Shown piece after piece: positions 35,620-46,793 of a stretch of DNA of 64,000 nt. The stretch covers positions 1 to 64,000 of the forward strand of contig JAUJOW010000012.1 of assembly GCA_030447445.1 (NCBI GenBank), written 5' to 3'. The notes under the pieces are model-generated. The model saw only the letters and a list, made by a program, of their open reading frames with translations, had not been told where the DNA came from and searched no databases. Both the position numbers and the translations under genes were made by a program. How positions within the stretch are numbered: position 1 is the stretch's first letter; every line of letters starts with the position of its first letter. Source of the stretch: Acidimicrobiales bacterium (GTDB taxonomy: Bacteria > Actinomycetota > Acidimicrobiia > Acidimicrobiales > Iamiaceae).

Positions 35620-36575
35620 CGGCGGCGCTGCCCGTCGTGGCCCAGGTGGTGAGATCCGGGTTCGTCGAGAGCCGCCACACCGGTTCGGTGGTGGCCCTCG
35701 ACGGCGCGGGGGAGGTGGCCCTGGCCGTCGGCCAGGTGGACGCCGCCATCCTGCCCCGGTCGGCCAACAAGCCGCTGCAGGCGACGGCCATGGTGGGCGC
35801 CGGGCTCGAGCTGGATGGTGAGCTGCTCGCCCTCGTCGCCGCCAGCCACTCCGGCGAGCAGTTCCACGTCGATGGGGTCCTCCGCGTCCTGGCCGCCGCC
35901 GGGCTCGGAGCCGAGGACCTCGACAACGTGGCCGGACTGCCCCTCGACCAGGATGCGCAACGGGCCGCCATCGCCGCCGGGGGCGGGCCCGAGCCGGTGC
36001 TCCACAACTGCTCGGGGAAGCACGCCGGGATGCTGGCCACCTGTGTGCGGGCCGGGTGGCCCATTGGCGGCTACCTGGCGCCGGACCACCCCGTGCAGCG
36101 CCACATCACCGCCGGCATCGAGCGGCTCGCCGGCGAGGCCGTGGCCGCCCTGGTGGTCGACGGCTGCGGCGCTCCCCAGCACGCGCTCACGCTCATCGGG
36201 CTGGCCCGCGCCTTCCGGGCGCTCGCCCTGGCACCGGCATCCACACCCGAGGGCCGGGTGGCGACGGCCATGAAGACCCACCCCCGGTGGTCCGGCGGCA
36301 CGGGCCGTCCGGTCACCCGGCTGTTGGAAGGTGTCCCGGGTCTGGTGGCCAAGGACGGCGCCGAGGGCGTGATGGCCGGGGCCACCGCCGACGGGACGGC
36401 GGTAGCCGTGAAGATCGCCGACGGGGCCCAGCGAGCGGCGGTGCCCGTCCTCGTGGCCACGCTGGCCAGCCGGGGGGTGGACACCGCTGCCGTGGCCGAC
36501 CTGGCCACCGTGCCGGTCCTCGGGGGTGGCCGCCCGGTCGGAGAGCTGAGGGTGACGGGGATCGGAGGCCCGTGA
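35616..36575 (+). CDS. Asparaginase, AnsA-like (Asparaginase_II family)
   Basis: The 319-residue product belongs to the family typified by the Rhizobium etli asparaginase, unrelated to the E. coli enzymes. Blocks seen are VVRSGFVESRHTGSVVALD, PRSANKPLQATAM, SHSGEQFHVDGVL, HNCSGKHAGMLATC and VVDGCGAPQHAL. It would hydrolyse L-asparagine to aspartate and ammonia. TTG at 35616 overlaps the tsaD stop (TTGA); GTG at 35637 is an alternative. Confidence 0.85.
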   Translation: MTAALPVVAQVVRSGFVESRHTGSVVALDGAGEVALAVGQVDAAILPRSANKPLQATAMVGAGLELDGELLALVAASHSGEQFHVDGVLRVLAAAGLGAEDLDNVAGLPLDQDAQRAAIAAGGGPEPVLHNCSGKHAGMLATCVRAGWPIGGYLAPDHPVQRHITAGIERLAGEAVAALVVDGCGAPQHALTLIGLARAFRALALAPASTPEGRVATAMKTHPRWSGGTGRPVTRLLEGVPGLVAKDGAEGVMAGATADGTAVAVKIADGAQRAAVPVLVATLASRGVDTAAVADLATVPVLGGGRPVGELRVTGIGGP

Positions 36576-36635
36576 CGGCTCGTCGGGGCTGGTCGGGCTC
36601 TCCACCCGTCACCGGATGGCAGTTCGGACTCGCTG

Positions 36636-36664
36636 TTGCGACCGGCACCGACCTCGTCTACCGT
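36636..36664 (+). promoter_or_regulatory. Promoter of groES-groEL
   Basis: TTGCGA (36636-36641), a 17-base spacer and TACCGT (36659-36664). The CIRCE operator starts at the last base of the -10 element, so HrcA binding would block the start site. Confidence 0.6.
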
Positions 36665-36690
36665 TAGCACTCGCCAATCGAGAGTGCTAA
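36664..36690. promoter_or_regulatory. CIRCE operator (HrcA site)
   Basis: TTAGCACTC (36664-36672) and GAGTGCTAA (36682-36690) separated by 9 bases: an exact match to the CIRCE consensus. HrcA bound here represses groESL until heat stress. hrcA itself is not in the window. Confidence 0.97.
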
Positions 36691-36736
36691 CGCCGATACG
36701 GCGAGCCGCTCGCCAACGACCACCACGGAGGCGCTG

Positions 36737-38688
<1,952 letters not shown>

Positions 38689-38716
38689 CGAGGTCGGCTC
38701 CGCCGATCCCGAATGA

Positions 38717-38750
38717 GAAGGACCGGGCTCAGCCCGGTCCTTCTTCGTTT
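38717..38750 (+). terminator. Rho-independent terminator after groEL
   Basis: GAAGGACCGGGC (38717-38728) and GCCCGGTCCTTC (38732-38743) form a perfect 12-bp stem with a TCA loop, followed by TTCGTTT. The clearest terminator in the window. Confidence 0.92.
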
Positions 38751-38804
38751 CGGTGCCGCGTCGGGCGGCGTGGCCCGGGAGGCGTCGGGAAACGTGCGTT
38801 CGGG

Positions 38805-38810
38805 TATGGT
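38805..38810 (+). promoter_or_regulatory. -10 element TATGGT, leaderless start
   Basis: TATGGT ends 6 bases before ATG 38817. It follows the groEL terminator, so the next gene must have its own promoter. Confidence 0.5.
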
Positions 38811-38816
38811 GGAGCC

Positions 38817-39047
38817 ATGAGCGATCAGCAAGGCATCCCCGAGATCGATCCGTCCCTCGAAGGGTCCAACCTCGAGAAGGACCCGGACTCCTGGGTCACC
38901 GGTGACGAGGCCATGACCGGCGCCCAGGCCTCCTACCTCAGGACCCTCTCGGACCAGGCCGGGGAGCCCTTCGACGAGAAGCTGTCCAAGGCCGAGGCCT
39001 CGAAGCGCATCGACGAGCTGCAGGAACGCACCGGCCGCGGTCGCTGA
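38817..39047 (+). CDS. Small DUF3072-type protein
   Basis: A 76-residue acidic protein resembling the DUF3072 family of small actinobacterial proteins of unknown function. The recognisable core is DSWVTGDEAMTGAQASYLRT followed by LSKAEASKRIDELQ, likely helical. ATG at 38817 is favoured by the TATGGT element. An in-frame TTG/ATG further upstream would read through the terminator region. Confidence 0.75.
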   Translation: MSDQQGIPEIDPSLEGSNLEKDPDSWVTGDEAMTGAQASYLRTLSDQAGEPFDEKLSKAEASKRIDELQERTGRGR

Positions 39048-39066
39048 CCGGCCGGCGGGTGGTCGG

Positions 39067-39072
39067 TACGCT
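39067..39072 (+). promoter_or_regulatory. -10 element TACGCT, leaderless start
   Basis: TACGCT ends 6 bases before ATG 39079, supporting the very small gene that follows. Confidence 0.45.
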
Positions 39073-39078
39073 GCGACG

Positions 39079-39249
39079 ATGAAGCCGCTCATCGCCGACC
39101 CCGCCAAGCTGTTGGCCCACTGGATGGAGTGGGAGCGAGGCGAGACCCCGCCGGGACGGGTGATGAGCAACCTCAAGACCGGCGGGCTCCGGGAGGTCCT
39201 CGAACAGCTCGCTGACGAGTCGCGGGAGGCCGACCCCGCTGGCCGCTGA
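39079..39249 (+). CDS. Conserved small protein of unknown function
   Basis: A 56-residue protein, too short for most ORF cut-offs. The sequence includes LLAHWMEWERGETPPGRVMS and NLKTGGLREVLEQLAD, a pattern I recall from small uncharacterised actinobacterial proteins. It is Glu/Arg-rich and probably helical and cytoplasmic. Support comes from a leaderless-type promoter and codon use like its neighbours. Its stop overlaps the upstream reading frame of the Nudix gene. Confidence 0.6.
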   Translation: MKPLIADPAKLLAHWMEWERGETPPGRVMSNLKTGGLREVLEQLADESREADPAGR

Positions 39250-39337
39250 GCGGCCCGAACCCGTCCGCCGGGGTGGGCCCCAGCGCATCCCGAGGCCGCC
39301 TGGGGTCGGACCCGGCGAACCGGCGCCGTGGGCGGAC

Positions 39338-40012
39338 ATGGTCGCCACCCTGGGCCGGGTCGGGGTCGACGATGTCCGGGCCGCCCTCGCCGCTGCCGGC
39401 CCGGCCCGTCCCTCGATCGTCGAGCAGCTCGGCTTCGGCGGGATGGCCGTCCCCGAGCGGATCCGCTCGGCCAGCCGAGCGGTGCGTCCCCGACCCTCGG
39501 CCGTCCTCGTGCCCCTCTACGACCACGAGGGCGAGGCATGGGTGGTGCTCACCCGGCGAGCCGCTCACATGCGGTCCCACAGCGGCGAGGTCAGCTTCCC
39601 CGGCGGCGGTCAGGAGCCCGGCGACGTCGATCTCGTCGCCACCGCGCTCCGGGAGGCCTACGAGGAGACCAGTCTCGACCGGGAGTCGGTCGAGATCATC
39701 GGCGAGCTCGACCACCTGGCCACCGTCACCAGCCGGTCGTTCATCGTGCCCTTCGTCGGCGTGGTGCCCGGCCGCCCCCGGCTCACACCCCACGCCGAGG
39801 AGGTCGAGGCCATCCTCCACGTGCCCCTGTCCGAGCTGCTGCTCGAGGGGGTGTTCAGGGAGGAGCGCTGGGGGTTCGGAGCCGTCCAGCGGCCGATCGT
39901 GTTCTTCGAGCTGGTGGGGGACACGGTGTGGGGGGCGACCGCAGCGATGCTGCGCCAGCTCCTCGGGCTCGTCACCGGCACCGTCGCCCGCGGCGAGCTG
40001 GGCCACGATTGA
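39338..40012 (+). CDS. Nudix hydrolase, CoA pyrophosphatase type
   Basis: The 224-residue product has the extended Nudix signature of CoA diphosphatases. MRSHSGEVSFPGGGQEPGD is the family-specific lead-in (RSH-GEV-FPGG), followed by ATALREAYEETSL with the catalytic REXXEE. It would cleave CoA into 3',5'-ADP and phosphopantetheine. ATG 39338 is used. The frame upstream stays open to about 39238 with coding-like residues (RIPRPPGVGPGEPAPW) but has only CTG as a possible start, so the true N-terminus may be longer. Confidence 0.85.
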   Translation: MVATLGRVGVDDVRAALAAAGPARPSIVEQLGFGGMAVPERIRSASRAVRPRPSAVLVPLYDHEGEAWVVLTRRAAHMRSHSGEVSFPGGGQEPGDVDLVATALREAYEETSLDRESVEIIGELDHLATVTSRSFIVPFVGVVPGRPRLTPHAEEVEAILHVPLSELLLEGVFREERWGFGAVQRPIVFFELVGDTVWGATAAMLRQLLGLVTGTVARGELGHD

Positions 40013-40060
40013 GTGCGTGTCGGGTGCCTGTCCGACCAGGACGGTGCCACGGGTGGCCGG

Positions 40061-40066
40061 TAGGTT
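40061..40066 (+). promoter_or_regulatory. -10 element TAGGTT for ctaCDF
   Basis: TAGGTT ends 8 bases before the ctaC GTG, consistent with a leaderless ctaCDF mRNA. Confidence 0.4.
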
Positions 40067-40074
40067 GGCCGGCG

Positions 40075-40812
40075 GTGCCTGCTGGACGTGCCACCCGGCT
40101 GCTCGGCCTGCTCGGGCTCCTCGGCCTCACGCTCCTGACGGCATGCTCGGAGGCCCCGTCGCTCGGAGCTCCCGATCCCGCCTCGGAGCAGGGCCGTGAG
40201 ATCGAAAACCTGTGGCGGGGCACCGTGGTCGCCGCCCTGGTCGTCGGCGCCATCGTCTGGGGCCTGATCCTGTGGTCGATCGTGCGCTACCGCAAGCGCA
40301 ACGACGACGTGCCCGACCAGAGCCCCTACAACGTGCCCATCGAGGCCGTGTACACGATCGTGCCAGTGCTCATCGTGGCCGTCCTCTTCTATTTCACCCT
40401 GCGCACCCAGGTCGACGTCAGGGAGACGAACGCCTCCCCTGACGTCACCGTCGAGGTGGTCGGGTTCCAGTGGCAGTGGCAGTTCCGCTACCCGGGCGAG
40501 GACGTCATCGTCACCGGCCGCCCCTCGGGCCGGCCCGAGATGGTCCTGCCGGTGGGGCGCACCGTCCGCCTGAGGCTGATCGCCGCCGACGTCAACCACT
40601 CCTTCTGGGTGCCCCGCTTCCTGTCCAAGCGCGATCTGATCCCCGGGATCCGCAACGTGATCGACATCGACACCACCGAGAAGGGGTCCTTCGTCGGGCG
40701 CTGCGCCGAGTTCTGCGGACTCGACCACTGGCGCATGTACTTCTCGGTGCGGGTGGTCGACCCGTCCACCTACGAGGCCTGGCTGGCCGACCAGCAGGAG
40801 ACCCCCGGATGA
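40075..40812 (+). CDS. ctaC: Cytochrome c oxidase subunit II
   Basis: Carries the CuA centre that accepts electrons from cytochrome c. The 245-residue product starts with a lipoprotein signal ([16 protein letters not shown], lipobox Cys). Two membrane segments follow (about 45-68 and 85-108) and then a cupredoxin domain. CuA ligands are His in NHSFWVPRF and the cluster [15 protein letters not shown] start; the stop overlaps the ctaD ATG (ATGA). Confidence 0.96.
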   Translation: MPAGRATRLLGLLGLLGLTLLTACSEAPSLGAPDPASEQGREIENLWRGTVVAALVVGAIVWGLILWSIVRYRKRNDDVPDQSPYNVPIEAVYTIVPVLIVAVLFYFTLRTQVDVRETNASPDVTVEVVGFQWQWQFRYPGEDVIVTGRPSGRPEMVLPVGRTVRLRLIAADVNHSFWVPRFLSKRDLIPGIRNVIDIDTTEKGSFVGRCAEFCGLDHWRMYFSVRVVDPSTYEAWLADQQETPG

Positions 40813-42521
40813 CCGTGCTCGATGCACCCCGGTCGGCGCCCGAGGAGCCCGAGCACCCCCCCGCGGCGCCCGCCACCGGGCTCCTCGGATGGCTGACCAC
40901 AACCGATCACAAGAAGATCGGCATCAGCTACATGGTGACCGCCTTCGGCTTCTTCATGTTCGGTGGTGTCCTCGCCCTCGTGGTGCGGGCCGAGCTCTAC
41001 AGCCCCGGCTCCCAGCTCGTCAGCGAAGGCACCTACAACCAGGTCTTCACGATGCACGGCAGCGTCATGATGTACCTGTTCATCGTCCCCTTCGCCTTCG
41101 GGTTCGCCAACTTCATCGTGCCCCTGCACATCGGCGCCGACGAGATGGCGTTCCCCCGCCTCAACGCGCTCAGCTACTGGCTCTACCTGTTCGGCGCGCT
41201 CACCATGGTCACCGGATTCCTCACCGCCGACGGGCCTCCCGCGTTCGGTTGGACGGCCTACGCCCCGCTGTCGGACTCGATCCGCACACCGTCGGTCGGC
41301 GCCGACCTGTGGCTCATCGCCATCGTGCTGACCGGCCTGTCGAGCGTGCTCGGGGCGGTCAACATCGTGGCCACCGTGTCGGCCATGCGGGCCCCGGGCA
41401 TGTCGATGTTCCGCATGCCCATCTTCACCTGGAACATGTTGGTGACGAGCGTGCTGGTGCTGATCGCCTTCCCGGTGCTGACGGCGGCCTGCCTCATGCT
41501 CTTGGCCGACCGGATGCTCCAAGCCCACATCTTCGACGCCGGGGCCGGCGGTTCACCCATCCTGTGGCAGCACCTGTTCTGGTTCTTCGGCCACCCCGAG
41601 GTGTACATCGCCGCGCTGCCGTTCTTCGGGATCATCACCGAGGTGCTGGCGGTGTTCTCGTGGCGACCGGTGTTCGGGTACAAGGGCCTGGTCTTCGCCA
41701 CGCTGGGCATCGCGTCGCTGTCGGTGGGCGTGTGGGCGCACCACATGTTCGCCACCGGCGCCGTCGAGGTCGGCTTCTTCAGCGGGCTCTCCTACCTGAT
41801 CGCCGTGCCCACGGGGGTCAAGTTCTTCAACTGGATCGGCACCCTCTGGAAGGGGCGGTTGACGTTTCCCACGCCGATGCTGTTCGCCATCGGCTTCCTC
41901 CTCCTGTTCCTGCTCGGCGGTCTGACCGGCGTGATCCTGGCCTCGCCTCCGGTCGACTACCACCTCCATGACTCCTACTTCGTGGTCGCCCACATGCACT
42001 ACGTGCTCTTCGGCGGCTCGGCCTTCGCCCTGTTCGCCGGGATCTACTACTGGTACCCGAAGTTCACCGGCAAGCGGCTGCACGAGGGCTGGGGCAAGCT
42101 CCACTTCGCCCTGATGTTCATCGGGTTCAACCTCACCTTCCTCGTCCAGCACCGGCTCGGGCTCGAGGGCATGCCCCGCCGCGTGGCCGACTACCTGCCG
42201 TCGGACGGCTTCACCGACCTCAACCGGGTCTCGTCGGTGGGTTCGGCCCTGCTCGGGATGTCGACGCTTCCGTTCCTCTGGAACCTCTGGCGGACTCATC
42301 GTCGAGGCGGACCGGCCGGCGACGACCCGTGGGGCGGCCAGACCCTCGAGTGGGCGACGTCCTCCCCGCCGCCGCCGCACAACTTCGACCGGCTGCCGCC
42401 CATCCGGTCGAACCGGCCGGTGTGGGACCTGAACCACCCCGTCGGCCCTGACCACCGGTCCGGCGAGACCGAGTACGACCCCGGCGGCCCTCCCGACGGC
42501 GAGAAGGCCGGGCACCGGTGA
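40809..42521 (+). CDS. ctaD: Cytochrome c oxidase subunit I (aa3 type)
   Basis: Catalytic subunit with haem a and the haem a3-CuB site, reducing oxygen to water and pumping protons. The 570-residue product has about twelve membrane segments. Ligands include His in [10 protein letters not shown], the Tyr-His crosslink region FGHPEVYI, CuB histidines in WAHHMF and the haem histidines in VAHMHYV. A soluble Pro-rich tail of about 50 residues follows the last helix. It overlaps ctaC and ctaF by 4 bases each. Confidence 0.97.
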   Translation: MTVLDAPRSAPEEPEHPPAAPATGLLGWLTTTDHKKIGISYMVTAFGFFMFGGVLALVVRAELYSPGSQLVSEGTYNQVFTMHGSVMMYLFIVPFAFGFANFIVPLHIGADEMAFPRLNALSYWLYLFGALTMVTGFLTADGPPAFGWTAYAPLSDSIRTPSVGADLWLIAIVLTGLSSVLGAVNIVATVSAMRAPGMSMFRMPIFTWNMLVTSVLVLIAFPVLTAACLMLLADRMLQAHIFDAGAGGSPILWQHLFWFFGHPEVYIAALPFFGIITEVLAVFSWRPVFGYKGLVFATLGIASLSVGVWAHHMFATGAVEVGFFSGLSYLIAVPTGVKFFNWIGTLWKGRLTFPTPMLFAIGFLLLFLLGGLTGVILASPPVDYHLHDSYFVVAHMHYVLFGGSAFALFAGIYYWYPKFTGKRLHEGWGKLHFALMFIGFNLTFLVQHRLGLEGMPRRVADYLPSDGFTDLNRVSSVGSALLGMSTLPFLWNLWRTHRRGGPAGDDPWGGQTLEWATSSPPPPHNFDRLPPIRSNRPVWDLNHPVGPDHRSGETEYDPGGPPDGEKAGHR

Positions 42522-42928
42522 GTTTCCAGGATGACGCCGGGCGGACCGACGACAGCCCGGGCTTCGACGTGCAGGCCCGCATCTTCACCGCCATCGGCGT
42601 GTTCGTCACCGTGGTCTCGATCGTCTACGGGTTCATCAGCTACGAGTGGGCGGGGACGGTCATGCTCTCCCTGACCAGCGGCCTGGCCTTCCTCACCGGC
42701 GCCTACCTCGGCTGGCGCAAGCCGAGCCACGGGACCGTCGAGGACGCCGAGCACGCCGACGACGAGCCCTGGTTCCCGTCGGCCAGCATCTGGCCTTTCG
42801 CGGTGGGCGCCGGTGCCGCCCTCGTGGCCAACGGGCTGCTGCTCGGCACGTGGCTCCTGGCCCCGTCCGTGGTCGTCCTCGCCTACGCCGTGGCCGGCTT
42901 CGTGCTCCAGAGCCGCCGCCGGGCCTGA
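42518..42928 (+). CDS. ctaF: Cytochrome c oxidase subunit IV, actinobacterial CtaF
   Basis: Small membrane subunit specific to actinobacterial aa3 oxidases. The 136-residue product has four hydrophobic segments (for example [20 protein letters not shown] and the last, [14 protein letters not shown]). They are split by a polar loop, [20 protein letters not shown] at 42518 overlaps the ctaD stop. Its presence supports actinobacterial origin. It converges on qcrB with only a few bases between. Confidence 0.88.
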   Translation: MSFQDDAGRTDDSPGFDVQARIFTAIGVFVTVVSIVYGFISYEWAGTVMLSLTSGLAFLTGAYLGWRKPSHGTVEDAEHADDEPWFPSASIWPFAVGAGAALVANGLLLGTWLLAPSVVVLAYAVAGFVLQSRRRA

Positions 42929-42929
42929 G

Positions 42930-44360
42930 TTAGTCGGCCGGGGTGGGGCGGGGGTCGGGGCGGGGTCGGTCTCGGGTGCGACGGGGCGGGGGGACCGGCT
43001 TCGGGACCGTCTCGCCGCGGGCCACCTCCCGGTCCACGAGGTCACGGCACAGCCGGTAGGCGATCCACCCGGCCACCGGCGGAGCGACCAGGCAGAGGAT
43101 GCGGAACGCCCACAGCACGGCGTTCACCGACAGCCCGAAGGTCGTGGCCGTCACGTCGGTGGACGCCGACAGGGTCAGCACCGTGTAGAAGGCGAGGGTG
43201 GCGACGCCGAGGGCCGTGCGCACGGGCCGGTCGCGGGGGCGATCGAGTAGGTGATGCTCGGCCCGGTCGCCGGTGCGACGAGCCTCGAGGAACGGCCAGG
43301 CGAAGAGGGCGGCGAAGGTGAGCCCGGCCAGGAGCACGGCGGGGAAGAACGGAGCCGGCACCTCGAAGCCGAAGGCCCGGATCTCCCACGCCGGCCAGAC
43401 CCGCAGGGCGCCGTCGAGCCAGCCCATGTACCAGTCGGGCTGCGAGGCGGCCGACACCTCCGCAGGGTCGAACGGGCCGTACAACCACACCGGGTTGATC
43501 TGGGCCAGGCCACCCATGGCCGAGAGCACGGCGGCGGTGATGAGCATCAGGCCGATGGACTTGAAGGCGAAGCTCGGCCACACCCGCTCGCCCACCACGT
43601 TGTCCTCGCGGCGCTCACCGCCGCCGAACTGGGTGTGCTTCTGGCGGACGACCAGGCCCAGGTGGGCCCCGAGGAGGGCGATGATGGCGGCCGGCGCCAA
43701 CAGGATGTGGATGACGTAGAGGCGGGAGATGATGTCGGGCCCGGGGAACTCGCCCCCGAACAGCAGGGACGCCACCCAGGTGCCGGCCACCGGGATCGAG
43801 AGGGCGATCGAGTAGGCGATGCGCAGGCCGGTGCCGGAGAGTTGATCGTCGAGCAGCGAGTAACCGGCGAACCCGTTGAAGATGCCGAGGATCAGGAGGG
43901 TGACCCCGATCATCCAGTTCAGCTCGCGCGGGCGGCGGAAGGCGCCCGTGAAGAAGACCCGCATGAGGTGCACGACGATGGCGGCGAGGAACAGCAGCGC
44001 CGCCCAGTGGTGGATCTGTCGCATCACCAGACCGGCTCGCACGTCGAAGCTGAGATCGAGGGCCGACCGGTATGCCTCGGTCATCTCGACGCCCTGCAGC
44101 GGCTCATAGCTGCCGGTGTAGATCACCTCCTCCTGGCTCGGCGAGAAGAAGAAGGTGAGGTAGACGCCCGTGGCGAGCAGCACGACGAACGAGTAGAGGG
44201 CCAGCTCCCCGATGAGGAACGACCAGTGGTCGGGGAACACCTTGCCGAGCGCCGACCGGGCGAACTTGGCGGCGCCGAGGCGGCTGTCGAGCCAGCGAGC
44301 GGTGCGCCGGGTCACCAGGCGGTCGGGCTTGGAGTGGCGGCGACGGCGAAGCGGTGCCAC
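42930..44360 (-). CDS. qcrB: Ubiquinol/menaquinol-cytochrome c reductase cytochrome b subunit
   Basis: Haem-b membrane subunit that oxidises quinol in the bcc complex. The 476-residue product has about eight to nine hydrophobic segments. Haem ligands are the His pair in RQIHHWAALLFLAAIVVHLM and the second in YVIHILLAPAAIIALLGAHL. The Qo-site block reads as PDWYMGW rather than the mitochondrial PEW. The C-terminus is Arg/Pro-rich and cytoplasmic. GTG start; 1 base separates it from the qcrA stop. Confidence 0.95.
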   Translation of the reverse strand: MAPLRRRRHSKPDRLVTRRTARWLDSRLGAAKFARSALGKVFPDHWSFLIGELALYSFVVLLATGVYLTFFFSPSQEEVIYTGSYEPLQGVEMTEAYRSALDLSFDVRAGLVMRQIHHWAALLFLAAIVVHLMRVFFTGAFRRPRELNWMIGVTLLILGIFNGFAGYSLLDDQLSGTGLRIAYSIALSIPVAGTWVASLLFGGEFPGPDIISRLYVIHILLAPAAIIALLGAHLGLVVRQKHTQFGGGERREDNVVGERVWPSFAFKSIGLMLITAAVLSAMGGLAQINPVWLYGPFDPAEVSAASQPDWYMGWLDGALRVWPAWEIRAFGFEVPAPFFPAVLLAGLTFAALFAWPFLEARRTGDRAEHHLLDRPRDRPVRTALGVATLAFYTVLTLSASTDVTATTFGLSVNAVLWAFRILCLVAPPVAGWIAYRLCRDLVDREVARGETVPKPVPPPRRTRDRPRPDPRPTPAD

Positions 44361-44361
44361 G

Positions 44362-45276
44362 TCAGCGGCCCCTGTCCCAGAAGCCCGGGCCGGTCGGCGC
44401 CTCGAAGTCGCCTGTGGCCACCACGAAGCCCTCGTCGTCGATGCGGATGGGGAGGCTGGGCAGCGCCCGGGTGGCGGGGCCGAACACGGGCCGGGCGTCG
44501 TCGAGCACGTCGAAGGTCGACTGGTGGCAGGGGCAGAGGAGGAGGTGCTCGGGAGCCTGGTAGAGGCCCACCGGGCAGCCGAGGTGCGTGCACAGCTTGG
44601 AGTAGGCGAGGAGCTCGGCGGCCTCGCTGGTTCGGTCGCTGGTCTCGGCCCCCGCCGCCCCGTCGTCGGATCGGGAGCGGCCGGGCCGGATGAGCAACGT
44701 GGGGGCGTCGGCGGCGTCGGTGTGGTCCTCGGGGAAGGCGGTCAACAGGCCGTCGACGGCCACCTCGTCAGCCCGGATGGGCCGGTTGGCTTCGTCGACG
44801 AGGCGGACCCCGGCCCGGAACGGGGTGCCCTTGAACCCCCTGCCGGGCCGGGGACCGAGGGAGCGGATGGGGAACACGAGGGCGGCGGCGAGGGCGGCCA
44901 CGGCGGCCCCCGCCATCTTGACGAGCAGCCCCCGACGGGCCAGGACGTGCTCGCCCTGCTCGAACTGGGTGGTGAAGGCGGCGATGTCCTCCTCGCTCGA
45001 CTCGAGGGGCTTGCGCTCCTCGATGGCCGGGCCGTGGGGCATGAAGTAGCGGGCCCAGACCACGAGCCCGACCCCGAGGCCACCGAGGGCCAGGGCGAGC
45101 AGGATGCCCTCCAGTTGCGGCTGGCCGCCGGTCGAGAACACCACGGCGAGCCCGACGGCCCCCAGGATGCTGACGGCGAAGGCCACGGCGGTGAGGCGCT
45201 CGCCCTGCCGGGCCTGCTCCGGGCGCACCTCCGGGGCGTCCCCGGCCTCGTCCCGTCGTCCTTCGGTCGTCGTCAT
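44362..45276 (-). CDS. qcrA: Rieske iron-sulfur subunit of the bcc complex
   Basis: Transfers electrons from quinol to the haem c domain. The 304-residue product has the actinobacterial form with three membrane segments (about 32-52, 60-80 and 118-138). The Rieske cluster motifs are KLCTHLGCPVG and LCPCHQSTFD. The ATG at 45276 overlaps the qcrC stop (ATGA). An upstream in-frame extension would lie inside qcrC and is rejected. Confidence 0.95.
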   Translation of the reverse strand: MTTTEGRRDEAGDAPEVRPEQARQGERLTAVAFAVSILGAVGLAVVFSTGGQPQLEGILLALALGGLGVGLVVWARYFMPHGPAIEERKPLESSEEDIAAFTTQFEQGEHVLARRGLLVKMAGAAVAALAAALVFPIRSLGPRPGRGFKGTPFRAGVRLVDEANRPIRADEVAVDGLLTAFPEDHTDAADAPTLLIRPGRSRSDDGAAGAETSDRTSEAAELLAYSKLCTHLGCPVGLYQAPEHLLLCPCHQSTFDVLDDARPVFGPATRALPSLPIRIDDEGFVVATGDFEAPTGPGFWDRGR

Positions 45277-46079
45277 CCCGCCTCGGCCTTCCGGCGGTGG
45301 TAGGACCGCTTGCCGATGACGTATGAGACGAGCAGCAACAAACCCATGCCGAGCACCCACACGAGGAACCCCTCGGGGATGGGGCCGAGCCGGCCGAGGG
45401 CGATGCCCCCACGGTCGTCGGGGTCTTCGAGGTAGCGGACGTAGCGGGCGATGGCATCCACCTCGGCGTCGTCGAGCGCGTCGCGGCCGAACACGGGCAT
45501 CTGGCCGGGGCCGATCCGCATCGCCGCGCCGACCTGGGTCGGGGTGGCCTGGCCGAGGGAGGGCGCCGCCCGCCCGTAGCTGAGCGCCCCTCCCGCCCCG
45601 GTGGCGCTGTGGCAGGCCTGGCAGTTGTCTCTGAACAGCTCCCCGCCCAGGGACAGATCGCCGGTGGCGGCATCGACGTCCGGCACGTCGGGCCCGTCGC
45701 CGAGGGTGCCGACGTAGGCCACGAGGGCGGCGATCTCGTGCGGTTCGTAGGCTGGCTCCTTGCGCTGGGGGATCTCCTCGGAGCTGGCCAGGGGCATGCG
45801 TCCGGTCGTCAGGTAGTAGTAGGCGGCGGCCTCGCCCGAGTCCTCGAGCGATGGGCCCCGGTCGGCCCCGTCAGGGGCTCGAACGCCCTCGCCGTCGAGA
45901 CCGTGGCAGCTCGAACAGCCCACGACGAAGAGCTCACGGCCCTGGGCCACCAGGTCGCCACCGGGCCGCCCCGGCGGGTCTTCCTCCTGGGCTGCCGATC
46001 CCGCTCCGAGGACCAGGAACAGCGCCGCCGCCAGGACCGGCACGAGGAGGGCGGGGTGGCGCAGTCGACGGAGGGTCAC
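45273..46079 (-). CDS. qcrC: Dihaem cytochrome c subunit of the bcc complex
   Basis: The 268-residue product has a signal/anchor helix at the N-terminus. Two c-type haem sites follow, VGCSSCHGLDG and NCQACHSATG, with methionine ligands likely in GRMPLAS and GPGQMPVF. It ends in a C-terminal membrane helix (LVWVLGMGLLLLVSYVIG). Two haems in one chain is the actinobacterial arrangement that passes electrons directly to the aa3 oxidase without soluble cytochrome c. GTG start 7 bases after ctaE. Confidence 0.95.
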   Translation of the reverse strand: MTLRRLRHPALLVPVLAAALFLVLGAGSAAQEEDPPGRPGGDLVAQGRELFVVGCSSCHGLDGEGVRAPDGADRGPSLEDSGEAAAYYYLTTGRMPLASSEEIPQRKEPAYEPHEIAALVAYVGTLGDGPDVPDVDAATGDLSLGGELFRDNCQACHSATGAGGALSYGRAAPSLGQATPTQVGAAMRIGPGQMPVFGRDALDDAEVDAIARYVRYLEDPDDRGGIALGRLGPIPEGFLVWVLGMGLLLLVSYVIGKRSYHRRKAEAG

Positions 46080-46086
46080 CGGGTGG

Positions 46087-46650
46087 TCATCGCAAGAGGT
46101 AGATGGTGGCGAACATGGCCACCCAGACGACGTCGACGAAGTGCCAGTAGTAGGCGCACACGGTCACGCCGGGCCCGACCGGGGCCGCCGATCGGCCACC
46201 GACGGCGCCGATGACGGCCAGCATGAAGGCGATGCCCCCGAGGACGTGGAGGCCGTGGAAGCCGGTCATGAGGTAGAAGATCGAGCCGTAGGCGTGGGTC
46301 GAGATGGAGAAGGGCAGCTCGACGTACTCGACGGCCTGGTTGGTGAGGAACAGGGCCCCCAGCCCGGCGGTGACTAGCAGCCACCGGACAGCCAGCGACC
46401 GGTCTCCCCGCTCCGCCGCCCGCACGGCGACGTGCATGGTGAAGCTGGACCCGACCAGCACCCCGGTGGCGGCGGTGGTCCGCAGGGTGGCCAGCTCGAC
46501 ACCCTCGGGGGGCCAGACCAGGTTCTCGGCCCGGAGGGTGAAGTAGGCGGCGAACAGCCCGGCGAAGAACATGAGCTCCGACGAGAGCCACACGACCGTG
46601 CCGACGCCGAGCAACGACGGACGACGGACGGTCTCGGCAGCAGCGGCCAT
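46087..46650 (-). CDS. ctaE: Cytochrome c oxidase subunit III
   Basis: Membrane subunit that stabilises the oxidase. The 187-residue product has five hydrophobic segments with the family blocks WLSSELMFFAGLFAAYFTLR and FYLMTGFHGLHVLGG, ending YYWHFVDVVWVAMFATIY. ATG at 46650 is chosen because of the TACAGT element 8 bases upstream; the longer reading frame begins in a low-complexity region. It heads the ctaE-qcrC-qcrA-qcrB operon. Confidence 0.95.
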   Translation of the reverse strand: MAAAAETVRRPSLLGVGTVVWLSSELMFFAGLFAAYFTLRAENLVWPPEGVELATLRTTAATGVLVGSSFTMHVAVRAAERGDRSLAVRWLLVTAGLGALFLTNQAVEYVELPFSISTHAYGSIFYLMTGFHGLHVLGGIAFMLAVIGAVGGRSAAPVGPGVTVCAYYWHFVDVVWVAMFATIYLLR

Positions 46651-46658
46651 CGCGGTGC

Positions 46659-46664
46659 ACTGTA
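46659..46664 (-). promoter_or_regulatory. -10 element TACAGT for ctaE-qcrCAB
   Basis: On the minus strand TACAGT ends 8 bases before the ctaE ATG, consistent with a leaderless operon mRNA. Confidence 0.4.
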
Positions 46665-46780
46665 CGGCTCCCCCTTCCCCCCGGCCGGGTCGGAGCCGTC
46701 CGGCGAATGCAGTGGCGAGGAACCGGACGCTCCGCACGGTCGATCGCCGCCTGCGCTCTCGACGGGAACCGCAGGCGGCG

Positions 46781-46786
46781 TACCGT
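46781..46786 (+). promoter_or_regulatory. -10 element TACCGT before the ctaG-like gene
   Basis: TACCGT ends 7 bases before ATG 46794, in the spacer divergent from ctaE. Confidence 0.42.
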
Positions 46787-46793
46787 CGGGCTG